36,678 nt of DNA from Corallococcus sp. CA053C (GTDB lineage Bacteria > Myxococcota > Myxococcia > Myxococcales > Myxococcaceae). Below, in pieces: positions 23,554-32,535 of this stretch (position 1 is its first letter; every line of letters starts with the position of its first letter). Both the position numbers and the translations under genes were made by a program. Location of the stretch: positions 1 to 36,678 of the forward strand of contig NZ_RAWA01000048.1 of the NCBI RefSeq assembly GCF_003611675.1, written 5' to 3'. The notes under the pieces were generated by a model that had not been told where the DNA came from, ran no database searches, and saw nothing but the letters and a program-made list of their open reading frames with translations.

Positions 23554-24924
23554 ATGAAGCCTGCGAAGCCCACCGTCGTGTCCCCGGTCGTCCCCTCCTT
23601 CCCGCTCCGCCGTGGTTGGCGTGCGCTGGCCCTGAGCCTGGCGGCGTTCGCCACCGGCTGTGGCGCTGGCGACGCGTCAATGTCGTCCGAGACGTCGGCG
23701 CGTGCCCAGGGACTCGATGCACTGCCCGCGAGCTGTCTGGACATCAAGACCGCACAGCCGGAGGCCCCGGATGGTGATTACACGCTGTATGTCTCGGGCG
23801 AGGCCTCCGCTCCCTGGACTGTGTATTGCCATGGCATGGCCGGCACCCCGGCGGAATACCTCACGCTGACGCAGACGCAGGCGGGCGCCAATTCCTCGCA
23901 ATACCTCGCGGGGGGCGCGTCGCTGGGGACGACGGTGAGGACCACCTTCACCCGGCTGCGCATCAACCCCGCCACGCTGAAGGTGAACACGGCGGATCAG
24001 ACCTTCGCGACCTCCACGGGGTCGCTGCGGCACAGCAACTCGCAAGTGGTGGTGACGTCCATGTCCTATGGCGTGGCCATGTCCTGCAACCGGACGCTGT
24101 CACAGGGCAACATCGACCTGCGTGGCACGCCGTTCGCGGTGCCCACGGGCCAACTCGTGCCCTGGGGCGGCAGCATGGCGGGCTCGGGCGCCGTCTCCAG
24201 CGAGGGGGATCAGGTCGTCAGCCTGTCGGGCGGCGGCTACTGCGGCTTCGTGGGCCTCGCGGGCATCGTGAATCCCTACAACCAGGGAGGCGGCCTGCTC
24301 CAGCTCCAGTACCGCCAGGGCGACCGGCCCGCGAGCTGCCAGGACATCAAGTCAGCGCACCCGGAGGCCACCGACGGCAACTACACGCTGTTCGTCAACA
24401 AGGATCCCGCCAGGCCGTGGAGCGCGTGGTGCCGTGACATGGCTGGCACGCCGGCCGACTACCTCAACCTGTCGCGCACGGGCGACAACATCAATTACTC
24501 GCAGTACACGGCGGGGGGCATCTCGCCGGGCACGAATGTGCGGACGATCTTCACGCGGCTGCGCATCAACCCGCTCACGCTGCGGGTGGACACGTCGGAC
24601 CCAACCTACTCGTGGTCCTCCGGGTCCGTCCTGCACGGCGGCACGTCCCCGGTGACGTCCATGCCCTACGCGGCGGCGATGACGTGCAGCGCCGTGGGGC
24701 CAGGCAACATCGACCTGCGCGGGACGCCCTTCGCGGTGCCCGTGAACCAGCTGGGCCGGGGCGGCTACAACTTCGAGCCCTCGTCCATCCTCTTCAGCAA
24801 CAACAATCAGGTGGTCGACCTGCGCGCCACGGGCAACTGCGGTTGGATCGCGCCGATGGGCAGCTACAACCCCGTCAACCAGAACGGCCTGCCCCTGCTC
24901 CTGACCTGGTCCGTCCCGCAGTAG
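23554..24924 (+). CDS. Lipoprotein with two tandem GON-like domains
   Basis: 456-aa secreted protein. ATG 23554 is preceded by AGGAG at 23539; ATG 23518 in the same frame is less likely. The signal peptide ends in AFATGC (Cys36). Two homologous halves follow, each starting SCxDIKxAxPEAxDGxYTL, with a W-x-x-YC/WC-x-x-MAGTPA-x-YL block, then FTRLRINP, then GNIDLRGTPFAVP and a C-terminal G-x-CG or NCGW. This is the GON domain, first known from ADAMTS9/20 and frequent in myxobacterial secreted proteins. Paired Cys suggest disulfides outside the cytoplasm. The role may be binding; there is no enzyme motif. Confidence 0.88.
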   Translation: MKPAKPTVVSPVVPSFPLRRGWRALALSLAAFATGCGAGDASMSSETSARAQGLDALPASCLDIKTAQPEAPDGDYTLYVSGEASAPWTVYCHGMAGTPAEYLTLTQTQAGANSSQYLAGGASLGTTVRTTFTRLRINPATLKVNTADQTFATSTGSLRHSNSQVVVTSMSYGVAMSCNRTLSQGNIDLRGTPFAVPTGQLVPWGGSMAGSGAVSSEGDQVVSLSGGGYCGFVGLAGIVNPYNQGGGLLQLQYRQGDRPASCQDIKSAHPEATDGNYTLFVNKDPARPWSAWCRDMAGTPADYLNLSRTGDNINYSQYTAGGISPGTNVRTIFTRLRINPLTLRVDTSDPTYSWSSGSVLHGGTSPVTSMPYAAAMTCSAVGPGNIDLRGTPFAVPVNQLGRGGYNFEPSSILFSNNNQVVDLRATGNCGWIAPMGSYNPVNQNGLPLLLTWSVPQ

Positions 24925-24937
24925 CGCCCGGCGCTGA

Positions 24938-24966
24938 CGCCGCGAAGGCAGGGGCACTTCGCGGCG
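24938..24966. terminator. Hairpin between convergent GON and SDR genes
   Basis: CGCCGCGAAG and CTTCGCGGCG form ten perfect base pairs around a nine-base loop, 13 bases after the GON stop and 16 bases beyond the SDR stop. It could serve both genes. There is no T-run, as is common in very high GC genomes. Confidence 0.65.
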
Positions 24967-24982
24967 CGGTGGCGACCGGCGG

Positions 24983-25669
24983 CTACGGGAAGTTGACCGA
25001 GGCCTCCGTGCGGCGCTGGTAGATCTCCCAGAATCGGTCGGCGATGTCGGAGGCATCGAGGTTGCCGTGGCCGCTGTCGAACGAGGTGCCCTTCACGGTG
25101 CCACCGACAACGACCTCGCCCACGTAGACGCCTTCGGGCGCGAGCCGCTGGTGGAGCAGGCCCACGGTCTTGAGCTGCGCGGCCTTCTCGATGGAGAGCC
25201 CCATCCGGCCTCCCCGGGCCGCGTACGATTCCATTCCGGCGTGGTAGTACGCGAGGGCTCCTCCCGTGACGAGGACCGCGCCCTTGCGGGCCTTCAGGTC
25301 AGGCAGGGACTCCTGCACCGCGGTCACCAACCCGACCACGGACACGTCGAACGCCGCGCGCAGCTCCTCGGTGCTCGCCGTCAGCAGGTCACCAGCGCCA
25401 TTGGCGTACGCGTTCCAGTGGAGGACCGCGATGGGGCCCAGGGACGCGCGCACCTCGCGGATGAGCGAACGCACGGACTCGGGGGCGCCGAGGTCACAGG
25501 CAAAGACCTGGGCGGTGATGCCCGCGGCCTTCAGCGACGTGGCCGCGGCGGTCATCCGCGCGACGTTGCGGGCGACGAGCGCGACCGCGAACCCTTGCTT
25601 GCCGAACCTGCGCGCCACGGCATCGGAGATGCCGGGACCATGGCCACACACTACGAGTGTTGGTGTCAT
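24983..25669 (-). CDS. Divergent short-chain dehydrogenase/reductase without the YxxxK lysine
   Basis: 228-aa Rossmann-fold protein. The nucleotide-binding start is CGHGPGIS (residues 8-15), a known variant of TGxxxGIG. VFACDLG, a HWNAYANG block in place of NNAG, and LVTGG follow. At the active site Tyr149 is followed by AARG, so the usual catalytic Lys at +4 is Gly153, and the Ser of the tetrad also seems replaced (TGGALAYY). It may be a non-classical SDR or a binding protein rather than a dehydrogenase. ATG 25669 fits the fold better than the upstream start at 25732. Confidence 0.85.
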   Translation of the reverse strand: MTPTLVVCGHGPGISDAVARRFGKQGFAVALVARNVARMTAAATSLKAAGITAQVFACDLGAPESVRSLIREVRASLGPIAVLHWNAYANGAGDLLTASTEELRAAFDVSVVGLVTAVQESLPDLKARKGAVLVTGGALAYYHAGMESYAARGGRMGLSIEKAAQLKTVGLLHQRLAPEGVYVGEVVVGGTVKGTSFDSGHGNLDASDIADRFWEIYQRRTEASVNFP

Positions 25670-25743
25670 GGGCGCGGCATACCACGACAGCCGGAGCCGC
25701 ACAGTCGTCCCGTCGATGTCTGGCGTTGCCACGCGGGGTGGAT

Positions 25744-26490
25744 TCAGTGCCCCCGTGGGCCTGGCTGCGCGAGCGGCTGCGGGGTGGACAGCAGGCCGTC
25801 CAGGAGCCCGTAGGCGTAGAGCGCCGCGAAGGCATAGCCGCCCACCAGGTAGGAGACGTTGAGCTTCCGGGCCGTGGGGGCGTCGTTGGCGGAGTAGCGA
25901 CCGTCGCTGCCCCGCAGCGCCAGCGCCGTGCCCAGGGAGAGGGCGGACACGGCGAAGGTCGTCCCCTGCGTCACGGCGAGCACGGTGCCCTTCGTGGTGC
26001 GGCCGTGCACGAGGTGCCCCACGCCGAAGGGCACCAGGTACCAGCCCTTCGACGCCGGCTGGACGCTGGCGAGGGCCTGATCCGCGGCGGAGGGTTCTTG
26101 CGGCACGGTGGGCGATGGGAGCAGGAGCACGGGCGTGCGACGTTCGGCGGCGCGCTGGGTGATGCGCTCCTGCCTCAGGACGTTGACCCGTTCGACGAAG
26201 GCGATGAAGTCCGGTGGGTACAGCAGCGGATCCAGCTTCGCGTCGGAGTCCAGCGCGAGCCCTTCCACCACCTCCTGCTCCGCGCGCGGCAGGTCCTCCT
26301 GGGCGTGGTAGGTCGCGGCCAGGAGCAGGTGGGCTTCGGCTTCGTCCGCGCGCTGGGGCAGTTGGAGGGGATGGAGCAGGGCCTCCAACGCGGCGCGTGC
26401 CCGGGGCAGATCTCCGGACTGGTAGGCCTCGCGGGCGGGGCCGAGCGTGGAGGACGACGCCAGTACCAGGGCGACGATGAGGGCCTTCAC
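25744..26490 (-). CDS. Exported TPR-containing protein, kinase operon
   Basis: 248-aa protein with a short signal-like N-terminus (MKALIVALVLASSSTLG). TPR-like helices follow (YQSGDLPRARAALEALLHP, EAEAHLLLAATYHAQEDLPR, AEQEVVEGLALDSDAKLDP). The C-terminal half has hydrophobic helices (TKGTVLAVTQGTTFAVSAL, YLVGGYAFAALYAYGLLDGL) resembling DUF5683-type membrane anchors. The GTG start overlaps the stop of the upstream kinase by four bases (GTGA), so the two are almost certainly co-translated. It may localise or sense for that kinase. Confidence 0.85.
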   Translation of the reverse strand: MKALIVALVLASSSTLGPAREAYQSGDLPRARAALEALLHPLQLPQRADEAEAHLLLAATYHAQEDLPRAEQEVVEGLALDSDAKLDPLLYPPDFIAFVERVNVLRQERITQRAAERRTPVLLLPSPTVPQEPSAADQALASVQPASKGWYLVPFGVGHLVHGRTTKGTVLAVTQGTTFAVSALSLGTALALRGSDGRYSANDAPTARKLNVSYLVGGYAFAALYAYGLLDGLLSTPQPLAQPGPRGH

Positions 26491-28355
26491 GGAGACGCCT
26501 CCAGCACCACCGTGGTCCGGGTGCCCGCCACCGCCTCCACCGTCTGTCTCAGCACGTTGCCTCCAGGTCCCCGGGCCGACAGGACATGCCCGCCGTGCGC
26601 GAGCTTCACGGGCCCACGCAGCGGCGCCACGCCCACCTCCACGCCATCGACAAAGACTCGCGCGGACACCGTCGCGACGATGGTGACCTCCGCTTCGCGA
26701 ACGCGGAGGGAGAGATCGCGGGAGACGGTCTCTCCCGCCGCGACCTGGAGGACCTCCTCCACGGGATCACACAGCGGGTTGTCGAAGCGCAGGCGGTGCG
26801 TGCCGGGAGACAGGCGCACCTCGCGGAGTCGGGGCGTGTAACCGCGACTCTGGCCGTCCACGAAGACCTCGGCCCAGGGGCGCGTCACCACGGTCAGGGT
26901 GGCGGCGTCCTGGACAGTGGCCCCGGTGCCCGGGGCGGAGGGCGACGCTTCCATGGGCTGCGGAGCGGGTTCAGTGTTCGGTCCGGCCTTGGAGTGGGAG
27001 GGTGTCGGCGAGGGCCTTCGGGGCGCTCCGGTGCGTGGCGGAGGGATGTGGCTTGCGATGGGCTCCGGCGCCCCGCGTGGACCGACAGCATCGGGTTCCA
27101 TAGGTTCCGTTGCCTTCGCCGGAGCAAGAGGACCGAGCGCGTCCGGGGCCATCGCCGCCGAGCGCTCGCCGCCCGGGCGCGAATGCGCGGAGTCCGCCAA
27201 CGCCACGAGAGCCGATCCCGTGGATCCCTCCGGCGCCCGCCGAGAGCTCCATCCCCACACGCCCAGGAAGGCCAACAGTGCCCCCAGCACAGCGCTCCCC
27301 ACGAACACCTTCATCCGCCGGTTGCGAGGCCTCGTCCGCAGCAGCGCCAGCACTTCAGGAGCACCGGGCCTGAGCCTCAGGGCCACGTTGAGACATCGCG
27401 CCGCCTGGGCGCCCTGCCCTGCCTCCAGCAGCGCGCGACCTTCGCCCAGCAGCCGTTGGAATCGCTCCTCGCACCAGCGTGCGGCGGAGGCCTCCGGGGC
27501 CTGGAAGAAGGCCCGTGATGCCTCGGCGGGAGCCCCCACCAGCGACCGCGACACCGTCTCCAGGCATGCCGCCAGTTCCGCGCCATCCGACGGTCGGTCG
27601 CGCGCATCGCGTGCCAGGCACCGGTCCACGAGCGCCGCCAACACCGGAGGCATGCCCGGCACGACCGCCGACAACGACGGCGCATCCCGCGTCATCACCG
27701 AGACCGCCAGCCTCGCGCTCCCCTCGCCCGCGTGCGGCGTCGTGCCCGTGCACAACTCGAACAGGAGGACGCCCACCGCGTAGACATCCGACGCCGGGGA
27801 AAAGGCGCCGGTGTCGATGCGCTCGGGCGCCATGTACGCCAGCGAGCCGATGACGGCGCCCGTGCTCGTCAAGCGCACCTGATCGGCCAGCGCGGCGATG
27901 CCGAAGTCCGCCAGCTTCAGCGGGCCGCCCCGGGCCACCAGCACGTTGTCCGGCTTGACGTCCCGGTGCACCACGCCGCGCGCATGCGCCGCCTCCAGTG
28001 CCCGGGCCAGTTCCCAACCCAGCAGCGCGACAGCCTCGGGCGGTATGGGGCTCAGCCTTCGCGCCAGCTCGCGCAGGTTCTCGCCCTGCACCCATTCACA
28101 GACAAGGAAGGGGCCGCGCACGGCGTCCTCTCCAAAGTCATACACCTCCAACACGTTGGGATGCTTGAGCGACGCCACCACCTCCGCCTCCTGGCGGAAG
28201 CGCTCGGCGAACCGTGCTTCCAGGCCGGCGTGCAGCACCTTCACGGCCACCTGCCGCGACAGCCGGAGGTCCCGGGCCAGGTAGACCGTCGCCATCCCGC
28301 CCCGCCCCAGCTCCTGCTCCAACTGGTAGCGGCCCGCCAGCAGTTCGCCCGTCAT
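26487..28355 (-). CDS. Ser/Thr protein kinase with C-terminal PEGA domains
   Basis: 622-aa membrane kinase. The kinase domain starts at once (MTGELLAGRYQLEQELGRGG), with VAVKVL, the catalytic HRDVKPDN loop, ADFGIA and the YMAPERI activation segment. A single membrane helix (VFVGSAVLGALLAFLGVWGW) leads to a Pro-rich stretch and then two PEGA-type beta domains (PWAEVFVDGQSRGYTP; SARVFVDGVEVGVAP), which usually sit outside the membrane. ATG 28355 is used because the domain begins there; a GTG at 28397 is possible. It follows a Cys-rich lipoprotein gene and overlaps the TPR gene, forming a signalling operon. Confidence 0.93.
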   Translation of the reverse strand: MTGELLAGRYQLEQELGRGGMATVYLARDLRLSRQVAVKVLHAGLEARFAERFRQEAEVVASLKHPNVLEVYDFGEDAVRGPFLVCEWVQGENLRELARRLSPIPPEAVALLGWELARALEAAHARGVVHRDVKPDNVLVARGGPLKLADFGIAALADQVRLTSTGAVIGSLAYMAPERIDTGAFSPASDVYAVGVLLFELCTGTTPHAGEGSARLAVSVMTRDAPSLSAVVPGMPPVLAALVDRCLARDARDRPSDGAELAACLETVSRSLVGAPAEASRAFFQAPEASAARWCEERFQRLLGEGRALLEAGQGAQAARCLNVALRLRPGAPEVLALLRTRPRNRRMKVFVGSAVLGALLAFLGVWGWSSRRAPEGSTGSALVALADSAHSRPGGERSAAMAPDALGPLAPAKATEPMEPDAVGPRGAPEPIASHIPPPRTGAPRRPSPTPSHSKAGPNTEPAPQPMEASPSAPGTGATVQDAATLTVVTRPWAEVFVDGQSRGYTPRLREVRLSPGTHRLRFDNPLCDPVEEVLQVAAGETVSRDLSLRVREAEVTIVATVSARVFVDGVEVGVAPLRGPVKLAHGGHVLSARGPGGNVLRQTVEAVAGTRTTVVLEASP

Positions 28356-28404
28356 CGCGAGCGCCGTCCCGACACCACGGATTGCGGAAGCAGACACGAG
28401 GGCT

Positions 28405-28944
28405 TCATGGCAGTCGGCACACGCGCAGGGTGCTGCCTGGAATCAACCGGCACACGCCGGGCTGGCCCCCCGGGCACTCCGCATCCGACTGGCAGGGCTG
28501 GTGGCACTTCTCCACTCCGCCCGCGTCCGCGCAGAAGCCGCACCGGCCGCACTCCAGGGAGCTGTCGCAGTAGTTGTTCAGGGTCGCGGGAGTGAGGCCC
28601 TCGCACGTCTCGATGCATTGGGATTCCGGACCGCAGAGATACCCCGTCGGACATCCCGAGCTGCACGGCCTCGCGCAGCGGCCTTCTTCGCCACAGAACG
28701 CGAGCGGAGGGCACGAGAAGGAGTCCGGACACGGTTGCGTCAACCGGAGCCCCGGCTCGCATTGACCAAAGGCGTCATCGCACCGCTGCCCCTCCGGACA
28801 CTCCCGGTCGCGGAGACACGCGAGCACACAGGCGTCCCCCGTACACCCCGCATCCGCCTCCTCCCGAACCTGGATGTCGAGCGGGCAGCCAGGCCCCAGC
28901 CACAGGACCCACACTGCAACGATGAGGGAGACAGGGAGACGCAT
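28405..28944 (-). CDS. Cysteine-rich lipoprotein
   Basis: 179-aa secreted protein with lipobox LGPGC (Cys20). About twenty further Cys are arranged in short knots of the type CxxDxECPEGQRCDxxxGxC and CPTGYLCGPESQCIETC, repeated three or four times. Such Dickkopf/EGF-like Cys-rich modules are common in myxobacterial surface proteins and should be fully disulfide-bonded. The gene lies between a bEBP and a PEGA kinase on the same strand (gaps 54 and 49 bases), so it may be a ligand or sensor part of that pathway; this is inferred from position only. Confidence 0.85.
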   Translation of the reverse strand: MRLPVSLIVAVWVLWLGPGCPLDIQVREEADAGCTGDACVLACLRDRECPEGQRCDDAFGQCEPGLRLTQPCPDSFSCPPLAFCGEEGRCARPCSSGCPTGYLCGPESQCIETCEGLTPATLNNYCDSSLECGRCGFCADAGGVEKCHQPCQSDAECPGGQPGVCRLIPGSTLRVCRLP

Positions 28945-28998
28945 GGGAGCGGGCCAGGAGTACTCCAGACCGAGGCAGGATGAACAGCCCGGGGGGCC

Positions 28999-30732
28999 TC
29001 AGTCCTCTTCCCCCAGGTAGCGGAACACCGAGCGCAGGCCGATGCCCAGCGCCCGCGCCGCGTCCTTCTTGCTGCCCCCACTCCTGGCGATGGCCTCGCG
29101 CACGTAGCGCAGCACGAAGGCGTCACGGGCGGCGTCCAGGGGCAGCAGCGGCGTGGCGTCCGCCTCCAGGTCCAGGTCCTCGACGCCGATGAGCTCTCCC
29201 GAGCTGAGGATGCACGCGCGCCGCACCCGCGACACCAGCTCGCGGACGTTGCCCGGGAAGGGATGGCCGCGCAGGGCCTCGGTGGCCTTCTGGGTGAAGC
29301 CCCGGGCCCGGCCACCCTCCTGTTTCAAGACATGGTGGGCAATGAGCAGCACGTCGTCGCCGCGCTCGCGCAGGGCGGGGACCTCCAGGCGTACCTCGTC
29401 CAGCCGGAAGAGCAGGTCCTCGCGGAAGGCGCCCCGGGCGACGAGCGCCTTGAGGGGCTGGTGCGTGGCGGCCAGGACGCGCATGTCGACCTTGCGGGGA
29501 CGGTGCTCCCCCAGCCGGGTCACCTCGTGCTCCTGCACCACGCGCAGCAGGCGGGACTGGAGCGACAGCGGCATGTCGCCAATCTCATCCAGGAAGAGCG
29601 TGCCGCCGTCCGCCGCCTCCACCAGCCCCGCGCGGTCCGCGCCCGCGCCGGAGAACGCGCCGCGCACGTGGCCGAAGAGCTCACGCTCGATGAGGGACTC
29701 CGGGAGCGCCGCGCAGTTGATGGCCACCAGTCGTCCGCGCCGACCGCTGCGACGGTGGAGGGCGCGGGCCACCTCCTCCTTGCCCGTGCCCGTCTCGCCC
29801 TGGATGAGGACGTGGAGGGACGTGGGCCCCAGCCGCTCCACCTGCCGGTAGAGGGCGCGCATCACGGGGGATTCACCGATGAGTCCCTCGAAGGTGGCCG
29901 CGGCGATCCGCAGCGTGAGGCTGTCCACGTGCGCGCGCAGCTCGGTCAATTCCCGCGAGGTGGCCAGCAGCAGCGCCGCAAGCGACGACAGGGCCATGGC
30001 CTCCTCCAGGTCCCGCGAGGAGAACGGAGGGCTGCCCAGGCGCCGCCCCAGGTACACGGCGCACAGGGGCGCCGAGCCCGCGCGCAACGGGAGCACCAGC
30101 GCGGACGTGAGGTGCAGGGCCACGACGCTGGGAGCCCCGGCCAGGGAGGCGTCCGCCGCGACGTCGGGCACCAGCACGGGAGCCCCCGAGCCCACGACCT
30201 GATCCACCAGGCTGTCCGCCACCACCGCCGCCGGCACGGCGCCCGTGGCCACCAGCACCTGCCGCTGCTCCCCTTCCACCGACACAAGGAAGCCCACGTC
30301 CGCGGAGGTGACGTCGGCGATGCCCCGCAGCGTCACCTCCAGCAGCTCCGAGGAGGGACGCTGCACGAGCAGCCGCGAGGCGAAGTCCGTCAGCACCGGC
30401 AGGAGCCGCGAGGAGGTCGCGGGCGCGTCCGCCTTCGTCGCGGGACGGACCTCTTCGGAAGACCCCAGCGTGAGTGAGGCGCGCCCGATGACGAAGGACT
30501 CGCCCGGGGCCAGGGGTGACAGCTCCACCCGCTTGCCCCGAATGCGCACGTCGCACCCCGGGCTCGCGGCGGACACCGTCCAGCCGCGCGCGTCGCGAAA
30601 GAGCAGCGCGTGGCTGGGCTTCACACCGGGCGACGTGAGGACGACGTCACACGCGGGATCGGAGCCCACGGACACCACCGGCTTCTCCAACGCGAAGGGG
30701 CGGCCGTCCGGCAGGGTCAGGAAGAAACGCAT
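28999..30732 (-). CDS. FHA-GAF sigma-54 enhancer-binding protein with GAFSGA loop
   Basis: 577-aa transcription activator. The N-terminal FHA domain (about residues 1-95) has VGSDPACDVVL and VKPSHALLF. The usual GR is GS here, which removes an Arg often used to bind phosphate. A GAF domain covers about 105-280. The AAA+ domain has GETGTGKE, Walker B GGTLFLDEIGD and the sigma-54 loop written GAFSGA, a Thr-to-Ser variant. A Fis-type helix-turn-helix ends the protein (SGGSKKDAARALGIGLRSVF). ATG 30732 fits the FHA start. It is probably co-transcribed with the lipoprotein, kinase and TPR genes downstream. Confidence 0.94.
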   Translation of the reverse strand: MRFFLTLPDGRPFALEKPVVSVGSDPACDVVLTSPGVKPSHALLFRDARGWTVSAASPGCDVRIRGKRVELSPLAPGESFVIGRASLTLGSSEEVRPATKADAPATSSRLLPVLTDFASRLLVQRPSSELLEVTLRGIADVTSADVGFLVSVEGEQRQVLVATGAVPAAVVADSLVDQVVGSGAPVLVPDVAADASLAGAPSVVALHLTSALVLPLRAGSAPLCAVYLGRRLGSPPFSSRDLEEAMALSSLAALLLATSRELTELRAHVDSLTLRIAAATFEGLIGESPVMRALYRQVERLGPTSLHVLIQGETGTGKEEVARALHRRSGRRGRLVAINCAALPESLIERELFGHVRGAFSGAGADRAGLVEAADGGTLFLDEIGDMPLSLQSRLLRVVQEHEVTRLGEHRPRKVDMRVLAATHQPLKALVARGAFREDLLFRLDEVRLEVPALRERGDDVLLIAHHVLKQEGGRARGFTQKATEALRGHPFPGNVRELVSRVRRACILSSGELIGVEDLDLEADATPLLPLDAARDAFVLRYVREAIARSGGSKKDAARALGIGLRSVFRYLGEED

Positions 30733-30773
30733 GAGGTGGCGGAGTCTAGCCCCCGCTCGCAGCCCCCGTGCGC

Positions 30774-31412
30774 CTACTCCTGCGTCAGGTCGTAGACCTC
30801 CTGGATGTTGTGCAGCGTCTGCACGAAGTCCAGCTTGAGATCCTTGATGATGCCATTGCGCATGTCGAACACCCACGAGTGCACCGTGGGGAAGCCGCGC
30901 GTCAGGAAGGACTTCTGCACCGCGGCCGTCTTGATGATGTTGATGCTCTGCTCCAGGACGTTGAGCTCCACCAGCCGGTCGAAGCGCTGGGTCGCGTCCT
31001 GGAGGCCGTCCAGCTCCTGCTTGTGGAAGCGGTACACGTCGCGGATGTTGCGCAGCCACGGGTTGAGGATGCCCAGGTCCTTGGGCTGCATCGCCGCCTG
31101 CACCCCGCCGCAGCCATAGTGGCCGCAGACGATGATGTGCTTCACGTCGAGCTGCCGGACGCCGTAGTTGATGACGGCCATCACGTTGAGGTCGACGTTG
31201 TTCACCAGGTTGGCGACGTTGCGGTGCACGAACACGTCACCGGGCGCCAGCCCCATGATCTGGTTGGCCGGGACGCGGCTGTCGGAGCATCCGATGTACA
31301 GGAAGTCCGGCTGCTGCGACTGCGACAGCTTGCGGAAGTATTCCGGATCCGAGCGGAGCTGCTCCTCGGCCCAGCGCTGGTTGTTCTCGAAGATCTTGTC
31401 GTAGGGCGTCAC
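30774..31412 (-). CDS. Beta-class carbonic anhydrase
   Basis: 212-aa zinc enzyme interconverting CO2 and bicarbonate in the cytoplasm. All active-site residues are present: Cys42, Asp44 and Arg46 in GCSDSRVPA, and His98 and Cys101 in CGHYGCGG. The length suits the family (about 200-220). The start is GTG at 31412, immediately before TPYDKIFENNQRW, which is where family members begin; the longer open frame overlaps the upstream gene. It sits between the HupE-like gene and the FHA-GAF activator, all on the minus strand with gaps of 40-50 bases. Confidence 0.96.
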   Translation of the reverse strand: MTPYDKIFENNQRWAEEQLRSDPEYFRKLSQSQQPDFLYIGCSDSRVPANQIMGLAPGDVFVHRNVANLVNNVDLNVMAVINYGVRQLDVKHIIVCGHYGCGGVQAAMQPKDLGILNPWLRNIRDVYRFHKQELDGLQDATQRFDRLVELNVLEQSINIIKTAAVQKSFLTRGFPTVHSWVFDMRNGIIKDLKLDFVQTLHNIQEVYDLTQE

Positions 31413-31462
31413 GGCCCCGACGCTCGCACGAGCCGGCCCGACCGTCGAGAAGAAGCCCCGGC

Positions 31463-32506
31463 TCACGCTCCGCCGGAGACAGAGGGCAGGACCGCCCGCA
31501 GGCAGAACCAGTAGAGCCCCACCCCGATGGAGGCGACGCACAGCGCGAACTCCACCCGGTGGGCGAAGCGGCTGCGGCGCAACAGCACGAGCAGCGGAAG
31601 CGTCACGAGCACGAGCGTGGCCTGTCCCAGCTCGACGCCCACATTGAACCCGAACAGCGCCCCGGTCAGCTCCGAGCGCGACAGCCCCAGCTCCCCCAGG
31701 GCCGACGCGAAGCCGAAGCCGTGGATCAGCCCGAAGCCGAACGCGAGCATCCACCGCGTGTCGCCCTTGCGGCCCCTCAGGTTGAGCGTGGCCACGACGA
31801 TGATCGAGAGCGCGATGGCGCTCTCCACCCACCGCGACGGCAGCGACACCACCGACAGCGCCGCGAGCGCCAGGCTGAGGGAGTGCGCCACCGTGAAGCT
31901 GGTGACCACCCCGAGCAGCCGGCGCAGGGACGAGCCCGCCAGCAGCAGCCCGAGCAGGAAGACCAGGTGATCATACCCGGTGAAGATGTGCTCGACGCCC
32001 ATGCGGATGAAGGCCCAGGTCCCCTGCTCCGCCTGTCCCTTGCGCACGAAGGCGAGGTCGGGGTGCGCGGCCTCCACGACCTGGCGGCCCGCCTCTCCAT
32101 CCACGTCCGACAGGACGATCAGCGTCTGCCCTTCCCCCTTGACGCGCTGGAGGTAGCCGAAGCGCTGCTTCAGCGGCCCCCGGGCCGGGCACGTCGCGGA
32201 GGCCGAGAGGTGGAAGTTCCCGTCGCCAGGTTCGAGCTCCAGCGGGACGAGCTCACACGGCTCGCCTCCCGAGGACAGCTCCGAAGCCCCCAGCGTCGCG
32301 GCGAAGAGCGCCGTCATCCGCTGCTCCAGAGGAAGCTCCAGCCAGCCCGGCCCGAGCAGCTCGTCAACGGAGTTCCCGCGGATCGTCAGCGTTTGCAGGA
32401 CGCGGTCCTGCTCGACCTGAACGTTGAGCGTGGCCATGTCCAGCGGATGGCCCTCGGCCAATGACGCCATCAACGAAACACAGACACCCACCAGCAGCGC
32501 GCGCAT
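31463..32506 (-). CDS. HupE/UreJ-family membrane protein
   Basis: 347-aa protein with a signal peptide (MRALLVGVCVSLMASLAEG), an exported beta-rich domain of about 150 residues, and a C-terminal block of six or seven membrane helices. That block begins at GVEHIFTGYDHLVFLLGLLL, the HupE_UreJ_2 hallmark with a metal-ligand-like HxxxGxDH pattern. Further His occur in VAHSLSLAL and FGLIHGFGFA. Relatives are proposed nickel/cobalt or other metal transporters, but the substrate is not known. ATG 32506 is chosen over an in-frame TTG at 32515. Confidence 0.9.
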   Translation of the reverse strand: MRALLVGVCVSLMASLAEGHPLDMATLNVQVEQDRVLQTLTIRGNSVDELLGPGWLELPLEQRMTALFAATLGASELSSGGEPCELVPLELEPGDGNFHLSASATCPARGPLKQRFGYLQRVKGEGQTLIVLSDVDGEAGRQVVEAAHPDLAFVRKGQAEQGTWAFIRMGVEHIFTGYDHLVFLLGLLLAGSSLRRLLGVVTSFTVAHSLSLALAALSVVSLPSRWVESAIALSIIVVATLNLRGRKGDTRWMLAFGFGLIHGFGFASALGELGLSRSELTGALFGFNVGVELGQATLVLVTLPLLVLLRRSRFAHRVEFALCVASIGVGLYWFCLRAVLPSVSGGA

Positions 32507-32535
32507 GCGGAGCAACTTTCCGTTTCCTCAAACCG

